Positions 53,952 through 64,000 of a stretch of 64,000 nucleotides of DNA are shown here, one piece after another. The stretch spans positions 168,740-232,739 of the forward strand of contig FJOG01000048.1 of NCBI GenBank assembly GCA_900073065.1. Direction: 5' to 3'. Every line of letters begins with the position of its first letter. Positions within the stretch are counted from its first letter, which is position 1. Source of the DNA: Phialocephala subalpina. Lineage: Eukaryota > Ascomycota > Leotiomycetes > Helotiales > Mollisiaceae. A model generated the notes under the pieces. It searched no databases. It had not been told where the DNA came from and saw nothing but the letters and a program-made list of their open reading frames with translations. The position numbers were made by a program, and so were the translations under genes.

Positions 53952-55274
53952 CTATGCAGTGAGATATTTCATTAACGGTCCCACCACGCTAAAAGGGAGA
54001 ATTGTCTCTTTTTTGCTAAGTTCCAATCGAGGATAGAACAATGCCGGTGATACCCAAACAATCCAAAATGTTACCCATATGTAGCCGACAGCTCTGGTCC
54101 AGCGACTGTGCTGGTGGGTGGTTAAAGTGTGAAATATGCCTTGGAAAGCATCCTCGAGCAGAATTCCAAAAGCCTGGATGCAATAGAAGCGCATAGTACC
54201 ACTCTGGGACCAGGGAACTGCATCTGCATATTCTTCGGCGACCCGATGCAAGAGCCCTGAAACAATAAAGGTGAGGAGAATATTGGTATATCTGGCTGCC
54301 ATCCCTCCTTTTCTTAGTCCAAGCAATGAATAGGTTGCATAATAAGCAGGCGCACTGATCTTTTGGCGAACAGCTTGGTGCCAGAAGGAACTATCGCACG
54401 GTATCCAGTCAGCATCTTAGTATCTCGTTCGATATCTTGAGGACGAAACCGAAGTAGAAGAGAGAACTCACCCCCAATGCTGACGTACCGACCAACTTTC
54501 CGTAAGTGATCCAAATAATGGTGGCCACACCTTGACCGTCGTCATATGCGTCGCAACAGCGATGATTGCCCCCAAAGAGTACGACGCTTGGAGTGCACAA
54601 TATGCAGATACCCAACACATGAGCACCACAGTGATTCTCAGCTTAATCTCTTTTGTTGAGACGGCACCCAAGCGGGTGAAGATGCGAACTTTCTCCCACG
54701 CAAAATTAACCGCGTTCTCCTCTGGGTTGTGCTCTCCCAAACTCATGGCATCGAGGACAAGGTAGCACAGTACCAATGTGATCACATTATCGAATATAAA
54801 GCGTAGACGACTAGGAGGCTCGCGAGTCTTGAAAGGCGGTGTTCCTTTGACCTCCCACAGTGTGGCAGGGGCGCGCCATGCTGTGGCCGCGAAGAGGCCC
54901 CACTGAAGACGCGTCCACAGAGATGATGGCTTGAGTCCTCTTGGTTCGAGAGCTTTGCGGTCAGCGAGACTAAGTTTGGCGTTGCGCTGACCCCCCAGTG
55001 GAGAGGTAGGACCACGAGCAGCGAATGTCCAGCGGCTGAGAAGGCCGAAGTCTAGGTATTGGAGAAACAGCCCACAAGTGTTCATGTCGAGGAGATTGGA
55101 TATGACTTTGTTGGGGAAGCTGGACCGGTTTAGCGGCAGGGTGTAGAGCGTTAGGTAGCCGAGCAAGGGGAGTAAGGCTGGGCGCACGAGTGAGTTCTCG
55201 GAGGCGAATGTGAAGACTAGGAGTGGGATGCTGAGTTCCAGAAGGTTTAAGATGAGCATAAGCAAGACGGCCAT
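53952..55274 (-). CDS. Wax-synthase-type membrane-bound O-acyltransferase (MBOAT)
   Basis: Two exons (55274-54472, 54390-53952; intron 81 nt) give 413 aa with about eight hydrophobic segments (for example LLMLILNLLELSIPLLVFTF, FIFDNVITLVLCYLVLDAM, and a C-terminal YIWVTFWIVWVSPALFYP). The wax-synthase/MBOAT signature is clear: WPPLFGSLTESWSVRQHWG joined over the splice to SFWHQAVRQ, then NILLTFIVSGLLHRVAEEYA containing the conserved active-site His. Relatives in fungal clusters acetylate or acylate terpenoid or polyketide alcohols. It lies between P450 2 and the hydrolase, all facing the PKS, so an O-acylation of the cluster product is inferred. Acyl donor unknown. Confidence 0.9.
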
Positions 55275-56131
55275 GGTTTTTGTTTTTCGTATGTATTCGA
55301 TCTAAACGAAACAGCACGAAACATGCGGTCAAAAAGTATGAAAATGACAGTACTTAAATTTTGATAAAGAAATATATATTGATCTCAAAAAATAATCGAC
55401 TGAGATGAGACATCGTCAAAAAAATCTCTTCCTTTCGTAACAATACCCTTGTATAGAAAGATCAGCATACGTTTATGGCTGCTTATATGGTGACATGCAT
55501 TGATGGCATTTCTTATATTAGCGACTCCAATCACGCCATAATTCGGAACTAATATGACCGCATAATAATGTAATCAAACACAATCACTCCATTGATTGCC
55601 TATCCGACTGCACTGCGGTGAGCCTAACTATCCGCCGGCATCATATTGGCGGCAGATTCGAGCGCTATAGACCATAAGGAGCTGAGGAAGAGGTGTTAGG
55701 TATTGCCGTTAGGGTCTTTTTCTGAGAGTTGTTGCCTTGCGCTTCTTACTACAGTAGGTAAATCTTTTTGGTTGGGCCATATCCCTACTTCAGTTGAACT
55801 CAACTTATGCCCGATGGAGGGAAAAAATACTACATAGCTATGGTAGTAATATCTTTTGGCTGCTAGAATTTTATTGCTACGTGTCAAAACAGCGGAAATG
55901 AAAATTAAAGTAAGGATTTCGATTTCCGAAAGTGAGGGACTGTAAATACCCACCAAAAGATGAGCAAAAATCCACACTCAACCATAATATCCCGGCTACT
56001 AATGCCGTCCCTATTATGTGACGAGGGTTAGCAGTATTTCAAGCTCGGCATATGGAAATATCAGACGTGTGCTGACTTGGCCCATGGTGTGTTTCGGAAA
56101 AGGGTAATTCTAATATGTATGACTATTCTTT
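55275..56131. other. Intergenic, nothing recognised
   Basis: About 860 bp, AT-leaning but not an AT block. It includes the promoter of the MBOAT gene. No coding frame or repeat stands out. Confidence 0.4.
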
Positions 56132-57160
56132 CTATGCTTGTCTGCCCTCCAGTGCCGAATTAAAAAACTGTATCATAGCTTCCATGACATCTTGAAATCC
56201 TGCCCCGGAAAGAACATCCATATGACCAGTCTCCTTCGCCAAATAAAGTCGCTTTGGAAACCGAAATTTCTCGAATGCGGCCATCTGATCTTCTGGGAGC
56301 GATACTGTATCTAACTCCGGAATTATCATCATAGTCGGCATGTCCTCTAGCATTTCTTCGAGTAGATCTTGGGGACGAAACAATGCGAGTTTATGAAACG
56401 ACTGCAGTGTGATACGATCGCGAAAGTTGGGATGACCGTGCTCAGCTGCGGCCTTCATGAGAAGATATGATTCCTTGCCCCCTGATCCTCCGGATCCCGC
56501 GTAACCAATTGGATTCTCTCCTTTGCTGTTGAAGGGGGGTAGCATAAACGGCTCGTTACCCCTCAGTTGGGATTGTCGATCCTTCATGAGCTGTGCAAAA
56601 GCCGTTTTCCGCTTGTCGGGTCGGATGAATTTGAAGATGGGACAGACCATCACAAGAGCGACGACTCTTCTGTCGATGGCGGCTGCGCACGCACTTATAG
56701 TTCCGCCAAGCGACATGCCCCAGATCATGATTTGACGAGAGTCTACGCTTGGGAGGGTTGCTACATAGCTTACGACGTCTGTTGGTAACTGTTAGACGGC
56801 GGCTTGTGCTTTAAGATAAGCACGCTTGAAACTTACCTGATATATCTTCGGCATTTTGTAACGGATCGATTTGGTTTCTGGGGAGTCCACCACTACCTCC
56901 TATGCTTCTCGAGTCGTAGAGGAGTACATTGTAGCCCGCAGACTGGAACCCTTCGGCCGTTTCTTCAAGGCTCATTTCCTTGACGCAGTTCAACTGAGAA
57001 TTTGTCAGATTCAACACTCAAAAATAGCGATAGATATACTTACACCATGCGTCATGACAATAGCCGGTGCTGGCCCCTCGACTTCCCAGAACCAACCTTC
57101 GAGAGTGATACCGTCAATGGTTTTACACTGAACCGTCCGATGAGGTAAGCAGGGCGCCAT
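56132..57160 (-). CDS. Alpha/beta-hydrolase of the PKS cluster
   Basis: Three exons (57160-57044, 56993-56837, 56778-56132) give 306 aa. The order of features is that of an alpha/beta hydrolase: GWFWEVEGPAPAIVMTHG (oxyanion H-G), YNVLLYDSRSIGGSGGLPR, the nucleophile elbow WGMSLGGT with Ser, then IPELDTVSLPEDQ (acid) and AKETGHMDVLSG (His). The first splice joins MTHG to LNCVKEM, the second places DVVSYVATL before the elbow, and both use canonical sites. Similar hydrolases in fungal clusters act as chain-releasing or lactone-forming thioesterase-like enzymes. This PKS has no visible end, so a release role is speculative. It is divergent from the PKS with a 739 bp shared promoter. Confidence 0.9.
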
Positions 57161-57899
57161 GGTGATAGAGGAGAGGACGATTGAGGAAACCTGGATTCAA
57201 AGCTGGAAAAGAGCACAATTGCTCCTATTTCGAAATTTGCAAAAAAAAAAAAAAAACAGCCAGGACAAGGCAGCCTAGTTCATCCACACTTCCCCCGCCG
57301 CTTCACTGTGTAGAATTCACATGGAAGAGATGATCGTGCAGATGTGATTTTGGACAGGTAAGTGTGCAGAGGTAATCGTGCAGGTGTAAGCATGCAGGTG
57401 TAAGCATGCAGAAGTAGGTATGCAGAAGTAAGTATGCGAAGTAGAGCCATAAAGATAAGAGTAAAGATAATTGTGCAGAAGTAAATATGCAGGTACAAGT
57501 TCGTAAAGATAACGGTGAAGAGGTAGTGGCGCAGAATTACTGCAATGGCCAATAACTCGTTTGCGTACGTACCACAGTAGTAAGAAAGATAACAACGAAA
57601 TTACAGGTTTGTAGGCAATGACTCCATAAGCGAGATGACCAGAAACGCAGCAATGACCACACAGTATTACAGTAAGCGATGACTTCAAAGCCGAAAGCAG
57701 AGAGATCCAAGGCAATCGAGATAACAACTTGACAGGAAAATGTAACCGGCGAGAAGAAGTTGCCTTTATATTCTTGCAATTCCATAATTCCCTAGATGAT
57801 CCCCGCGCTTAAAAGGCAGGTTGTGTGATACACAAAATCACCATCACCCAAACCTCTGCCGTTTCAGACAGAAAACATTATCTGCTCCTTCCAACAGCC
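57161..57899. promoter_or_regulatory. Shared divergent promoter of hydrolase and PKS
   Basis: 739 bp between the two starts. It holds an A17-18 run near 57240-57257 and a 14 bp minisatellite (listed separately). Regulation of both genes from here is inferred from the arrangement. Confidence 0.5.
57338..57440. repeat. 14 bp minisatellite in the PKS promoter
   Basis: About six units with the pattern (A/G)TGCAG(A/G)(A/T)GTAA(G/T)C, clearest at 57363-57435: GTGCAGAGGTAATC, GTGCAGGTGTAAGC, ATGCAGGTGTAAGC, ATGCAGAAGTAGGT and ATGCAGAAGTAAGT. Looser copies occur on to about 57500. Confidence 0.8.
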
Positions 57900-60800
57900 A
57901 TGGCCCAGTCACAGCAATATCACCAAGAGCCTATCGCCATTATAGGCTTTGCATGCCGACTCCCAGGTGGCAACAACAGTCCGCAAAAGCTCTGGGAATT
58001 TTTGGAACGAGGAGAGGTAGCGTGGAGTGGTGTGCCACCAAATAGGTTCAGCCTTGAAGGCCATTACGATGGCTCCCTCAAGCCCAAGACCCTGCGCCAG
58101 CCCGGCGGCATGTTTCTTAAGGACATTGACGTGGCCGATTTCGATGCCGGGTTCTTTGAGGTCGGAACTGCCGAGGCCACGGCCATGGACCCAAATCAAC
58201 GTCAAATGCTTGAGGTGGTCTTCGAAGGACTGGAGAATGCCGGCATTCCAATGGAGAAGATCGATAATCGTCCAGTGGGGTGTTACGTTGGATCCTATGC
58301 TTCAGATTATGCCGACATGGCCAACAGGGACCCGGAGGATAGACCTCTAGGTAATTCGCTGGGGATTGCGCGAACTGTTCTGGCGAACCGACTCAGTCAC
58401 TTCCTCAACGTCAAGGGCCCCAGTATTACGCTTGACACGGCTTGTTCTGGCAGTCTTGTCGGTCTCGATCTTGCATGCCAATCTCTGCGATCACGGGCCA
58501 TCGATATGGGTATCGTGGCGGCTTCGAATCTGTACATGAGTCCGGAACACCTCATCGATGCGGGTAGCGTGGGAGGGGCTCATTCTCCTACTGCACTGTG
58601 TCATACCTTTGATGCGGCAGCCGACGGCTACGTTAAGGCCGAGGCAGTGGGTGCAGCTATTGTAAAGCGTTTATCAGATGCCATTCGCGACAAAGACCCA
58701 ATACGAGCTATTGTGCTCGGCACGGCCTCAAACCATAATGGACGAACCGCTGGCATTGCTAGCCCTAACGCCGATTCCCAAGCTCTTGCAATTAGAGCAG
58801 CCTATGCCAGCGCCGGAATTACAGATTTCAATCAAACCACGTTTCTCGAGTGTCACGGTACCGGCACGCAAGCTGGCGACTCCAATGAGGTTCGTGGAGC
58901 TGCTGCTGTCTTTTCTGCAATGCGCGCTGCCGACAAGCCACTCATCATCGGCTCCATAAAGAGCAATATCGGGCACTCAGAGCCAGCTGCTGGCTTATCC
59001 GGACTGATGAAGGCGGTCATGTCCCTGGAAAAGGGGGCCATTCCCGGCAATCCTACCTTCGTCACACCTAGTCCCAAGAGTAAGCATCAAAAATATCACA
59101 TGGATTGTTCAATTTGTACTAACAAAAGTTATTCAGTTGACTTCGCCGGCAGCAAGGTGAAAGCCTCTCGTACCCTTATTCCGTGGCCCGAGAACGCTCC
59201 GCGAAGAGCAAGTATCAACTCCTTTGGCATTGGAGGTTCCAATGCACATGCTATCGTTGAGCAGCCCAACCCCCAGGATCGAGTGCACCATGTATCCTCA
59301 TACATAAATGTCCAGGACGAGCTTGCTTTGGATGACGACGATACTTCAAGACCTTTTACTGTTGTTCTGTCTGCAAATGATGCCGTCTCTCTCCGCAGCA
59401 ATATCAAGGCTCTCTGTAACCATCTTATTAATCCGCGGGTCAAGGTCAACCTGGCTGATCTGGCATACACTCTTTCTGAACGCCGGACACGCCTCTTCCA
59501 CCGAGCATTCGTAACAACTCGAACCACTAACCTCAGCGAGGATGATTTTGTGGTGGCTAAGAAGAGCCCGCAAACCCCAAACATTGGATTTGTTTTTACA
59601 GGCCAGGGTGCTCAGTGGTCACAGATGGGAAAAGATCTCCTGGCTTTTTTCCCCTGGACTCGGTCGATCCTGGAAGAGCTCGACCAAGTACTGCAAGCCC
59701 AACCAGATCCACCAGAATGGTCTCTTATTACCGAACTTACCGAGCCTCGCACTGCAAAGCACACGCGCCGGCCGGAGATTGCACAGCCGCTCGTCACAGC
59801 ACTTCAATTGTGCATTGTGGCAGTGTTGGAATCGTGGAACATTACTCCAAGCTGCGCGGTGGGTCACTCATCTGGTGAATTCGCCGCTGCATACGTCTCT
59901 GGTTGGGTCGACCGTGCTGGCGCCATCAAGGCAGCCTTCTACCGCGGTAAGTACTCAGCTTTTAGGAGTGCTTTTGCCTCTTCCGGCGCTTTGTGGAGGT
60001 GACTGTCTCAAGCAGTCTTGGACATTGGGGAAAATATTTCAAGAATTCTCAAGCATTGAGGGGATAAGTACCCATCTTCCCAGAGTGATTCTACTCCTTC
60101 TGGCAATGGAGCTCCCACATAATTTGGAACAATTAAAGTTGATTGTCCTCCTCCCAAGACATACTTCTGTACAGTTTGATATGGCAATACTAACTTTGAG
60201 ATTATGACGTTAGGCCGAGCTGCGTCAAATTCCAGAACAGAGGCCGAGGGCGGTTTCGGTATGCTTGCTGTTGGCCTCAGCGTCGAGGCAATTCAGCCGT
60301 TCCTGGAGAAGTACGCCGAAAACGCATCCATTGCGTGCTTCAACAGTCCCAGCAGTCTGACTATATCTGGAAAGAACTCTGCGCTTGGAGCATTGGCCGA
60401 AGATATCAAGGCCGCTGGCCATTTCGCCAGGGCTTTGCAGGTAGACATGGCGTACCATAGCAAGTTTATGGGCGAGGTTGGCGAGGAATACCACGAGCTT
60501 CTCGATAACGATGACAAGTTCGCGCCATTGGACGGCTCGCCGTCTGGTGTCAACATGTTCTCGTCTGTCACAGGCCGGAAGATGGACACACCAGCCGATT
60601 CAACATATTGGAAGACCAGTATGGTTTCCCCGGTGCGTTTCAATGAGTCGCTCAAAGAGATGATAAGGCAAGACTCGCCAAACCTCCTTATTGAGATTGG
60701 ACCATCAGGTGCGCTTGCGGGTCCAGTTTCCCAGGTGCTCAAGTCTTTGCCGAATGGTGGCGATGTTTCGTACTGCGCTTCTTGGGCACGCGGCGCCAAC

Positions 60801-63800
60801 GCCGGAAAGGCTCTCTTCGATGTAACAGGTCGTCTTTTCGTCACTGGTGCTCCGATAGACCTGTCTATTGTCAACAAGTATGATGACAAGGTATCCACCA
60901 TCATCGATCTGCCCAACTATTCTTGGAACCACACGATCAAGTACTGGCACGAAAATGCCGCGAGTAAGGACTGGCGCTTCAGGAAATACCTCGTTCACGA
61001 CCTCCTAGGAAGCAAGATTCTAGGTACCCCCTGGCAAGCCCCAACATGGCGCAACCGGTTCAACGTCGCGAACGTGCCTTGGATTTTGGAGCACAAGATG
61101 GGTGGTGATGCGATTATGCCCGCGGCTGGATTCCTCACCCTCGGCTTGGAAGCATTGTATCAAAAACACTGCGCACTCAATCCCAACGATGCTCCTGCTG
61201 CCCCGAACGAGCTATGCTACCGTTTTCGGAACGTTCGCTTTAACAGGGCTCTGGTGCTCGAAGCGGCTAAAGACACTCTGCTCGTGCTAACGCTGGTGCA
61301 GGTGCCTGGCAGCAAGGAATGGCACGAGTTCCGCATTTCGACGTCTGAGGCAGACATGATTGCGGAACACTGCTCTGGACTCGTCCGAATTCAGGACCCC
61401 ATCGATGAAGTTCTTGAAAATATTGCGCCCTTGAGTTCACCCCAACCGGCCCGTCTATGGTATAAGGTAGAGCGTGACATCGGCATGGACTTTGGACCTG
61501 CATTCCAGAAGCTGATCAGCATTGAGGCGACCAGCGGTGTGCGTGCGTGTCGCACTCGGGTATCGCTTTCGCCCCCTGATTCAAAATTCCCCCAGTCATA
61601 CTACCCGATTCATCCTGCTGCGCTCGACGGTTGCTTCCAGACACCAATTCCGGCCAACATGGCCGGTGAACGTGTTAATGTCAGGGACGCCATGATTCCC
61701 GCTATCGTTGACGACGTTATCATCAACAAAGTCCCTGCTGGTTTGAAGGAAGGGTTGTCCTCCGCGACGTCAGTATATTCTGGCCGCGGCAGGCCGGACC
61801 AGGACAAAAGCTGGGTCGCAAATACTTCTGTGTACGATTCCGAAAGCGGTGTCTTGGCAATGCGTATAACCGGACTCCATTACGTTAAGCTTGATGTCCC
61901 TCCACAGCCAGACCCGCACACGTTCGACCTTGTGTCCTGGGAGCCTGACATCACGTTGCTTACTCAGGACCAGATGATGTATCTCCCACTTGGAAAGTCA
62001 TCACAAAAGCTTGACAGGGTAATCGATCTTATTGCATACAAGAAGCCTGCCCTGAGCGTGCTGGAGATCAGTCTTGACGAATCAGATAGTTCGTGTCTAT
62101 GGTTCGGAGCTGGCGATTTATCAGCCAGAGTTGCATACTCCAAGTACGATTTCGCTTCGACAGACGGAAAAACCTTGATCGGTGTCCAGACAGAATACGA
62201 AGCGAGGGATAACACCTCTTTCCTCTTCATCAGCACCGAAAAGGAGGCCCTTGGCCTTGCTACCGACGTACTCTATGATTTAGTCATTATCAAGACGTCA
62301 AAGAAGACACAGGGTGGATTGAAGGAAGTGATCCAGAGCCTAAAGCCAGTTCTCTCCGCAAACGCCTTCACGCTTTTAGTTCAACTCGAAGGCGAGGGAT
62401 TGACAGCAGACGGGGCCGAAACCACTGGGCACCTCGATCAAACTCCACCATCCGAATCTACTGGAAGTACCTCGCCCACATCTGCGAGCTCTGAACCGGA
62501 AGGGTCGTCCAATTCTACATCCAGTTTCATTGACTTGGTCGTGCCGGATCATGACACAGCCGAGAAATTCCTGAAATCGGGCGGGCGTGGCCTCATTGGA
62601 AATCGGCTTGCAAAGGCCGGCGATTCCAATTCCATCATCGTGATTCCTGCAAATGATCGTGGCACTCCAGCCTACCTGTCTACCAGCACAAACATAGGCA
62701 AAGCCGGTCAACGCAATCTCACCATCGCTTCTCTTGGCGAGGCTACCAGGCCGGCTCTTGGCCCCTCCCTCCAAGCCACACTAGAAGCGTCGGGGTGGAC
62801 TATTACGCAGCAAACCTATCCATTTTCAAAGCCCGAAGATGGAAGTGTCGTGTTAATCCTTGACGAACTGTCAAGTCCTGTGCTCAGATGGGCCAACGAG
62901 AATCAGTGGGATGCCATCAAGACGCTTATTAGTTCTGGCTCTCCTATCCTTTGGGTCACTAAGGGTGCGCAGGGCATTGCCACAAATCCAGACAACGCAT
63001 TGGTGCATGGTCTATTCAGAGTGGTGCGCCGCGAAGATAGCAGCCTCAATCTTACCACGCTTGATGTCCAGTCTAGCACAAGCCGTGCAACAGAGTGGGC
63101 TATCGATCAAGTACTTCAATTGCTGGGACGAGACACGCCCGTAGAGTCTCAATACATGGAGCGTGATGGGATCCTGCATATTCAGAGGCTCATTCCAGAC
63201 GCTTTAGTGAATGACTTCAAACGTGCCGAGGTCGAGGGATATCAGCCCGTTGTCAAATCATTCCGCGGTAACGAGGCACAAGTGCAGCTGAGAGCCGAGC
63301 GTCTAGGCACCTTCCAGAGCCTGACATGGTGCGAGACAGAGGTCGAAGACGTTTCCACACTTGAGCCAAACCACATAGAGGTTGAAGTGATGGCTGTAGG
63401 TGTCAACTTCAAGGATGTCGCCATAACTATGGGGATCGTGCCAGACAACGAGTACAACATCGGATTCGAATGTGCTGGTGTTGTCAAACGGCTCGGATTG
63501 GGTGCCAACAAGTTCAAGGTCGGCGATCGTGTCTGCATGTTGAAGCAAGGCACGTACGCAAACCGAGTCCGGGTACATGTCGACCGTTGCCATATTATTC
63601 CGGCATCAATGAGTTACAAGGAGGCTGCAACTATTCCCTCGGTATACTTGTGCTCCCTCTACGCCTTGTACCACTTGGCAAACCTACAGGAGGGCCAGGT
63701 AAGAACAATCCCGTCCCATGAATATTCCCCGGATACCGTTGGCTGCTGTAAAGATGGCCGTCGATAAAGCTCGATACTGACATCCTGGCAGTCTGTTCTC

Positions 63801-64000
63801 ATCCATTCCGCAACCGGTGGCGTTGGAATTGCCTGCATAGAGTTGGCCCAGTACAAGAAAGCAGAGGTAAGTGAAATTCGTCCCATGGGCTACCTCCACA
63901 GCAGAGAAAAACAAGGCCCATTTTGGCTTGTGTGCACCCTTAGAAGCTAAATGCTTGAAAAAGCGCCCTCGGAAGGTGAATGCTTTATTGTGAAAGCACG
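57900..64000 (+). CDS. Highly reducing polyketide synthase (3' end beyond window)
   Basis: Visible exons are 57900-59079, 59137-59946, 60214-63698 and 63792-63866, about 1,850 residues. KS: EPIAIIGFACRLPGG, active Cys about 182 in DTACSGSL, His in ECHGTGTQAGD and KSNIGHSEPAAG. AT: GFVFTGQGAQW and GHSSGE, Ser about 638. DH: EHKMGGDAIMP (His about 957) and AALDGCFQ (Asp about 1135), both catalytic residues present. The following region (SVLEISLDESDSSCLWFGAG) lacks the SAM-binding glycine motif of an active C-methyltransferase. ER begins about residue 1690 (VGVNFKDVAITMG) and shows LIHSATGGVGIA. KR and ACP must lie to the right. Iterative type I synthase using malonyl-CoA and NADPH. The AT intron (59947-60213) is unusually long at 267 nt. 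The first intron (57 nt) is in frame and easily missed. The start at 57900 (MAQSQQYHQ) is preferred. Confidence 0.95.

Noticed and set aside
57240..57258. A-run as evidence of a retroposed gene
   Set aside because: It lies just upstream of an intron-bearing hydrolase gene, so it is not the tail of a processed copy of a neighbour; treated as a simple homopolymer.
1..64000. tRNA, rRNA or riboswitch genes
   Set aside because: I looked for T-arm words and rRNA-like runs on both strands and found none that fold convincingly; a covariance search would be decisive.

Overview
The window is nuclear DNA from a filamentous ascomycete (Pezizomycotina). Signs are 46-80 nt introns with GTAAGT-like donors and CTAAC/CTGAC branch sites, a HET-domain gene, a Clr5-domain gene, a fungal-type bZIP-ankyrin regulator, an iterative reducing polyketide synthase, and sharply bounded AT-only blocks next to normal-GC genes. 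The gene families and the AT-block pattern would suit Leotiomycetes (Helotiales), but that rank is inference. A 411-base N run marks a draft assembly. Exon coordinates below were worked out by hand from frame, splice consensus and family continuity; no search was run.

0-12 kb: a D-amino-acid-oxidase-like gene runs off the left edge. A repeat-bearing intergenic region precedes an intronless HET gene. Then come a GNAT acetyltransferase, a membrane-anchored B-lectin/glycosyltransferase-like gene, a gene with an LRAT/NlpC-like His...Asn-Cys signature, and a four-unit, about 107 bp minisatellite.

12-31 kb: a two-exon 83-codon gene; a Clr5-domain gene that appears to be cut in two by about 0.9 kb of unrelated sequence, with its presumed second half fused to a zinc-finger protein; RCC1 (Ran GEF) with a decayed copy of its own C-terminus just downstream; two small MGS-start, N-myristoylation-type proteins; a single-pass membrane protein with unresolved introns; a 7-exon sugar transporter; and a damaged gene with the fungal MADPLSIASG-type N-terminal domain.

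31-42 kb is mostly conserved housekeeping: complex I ESSS subunit, mitochondrial branched-chain aminotransferase, Scy1/SCYL2-like pseudokinase (frame broken by an exact 250 bp tandem duplication), Tvp38 and a secreted GH78 rhamnosidase-like enzyme.

42-64 kb is an accessory region that looks like a biosynthetic cluster continuing off the right edge. It holds a bZIP-ankyrin regulator isolated between two blocks of only a few percent GC, a hAT transposase remnant, an SDR, two divergent P450s, a wax-synthase-type MBOAT acyltransferase, an alpha/beta hydrolase, and a highly reducing PKS (KS-AT-DH-pseudo-MT/KR region-ER...). The likely logic is that the PKS builds a reduced chain, the P450s and SDR oxidise it, the MBOAT acylates it, the hydrolase releases or trims it, and the bZIP-ankyrin protein controls the set. 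The product cannot be read from the sequence.
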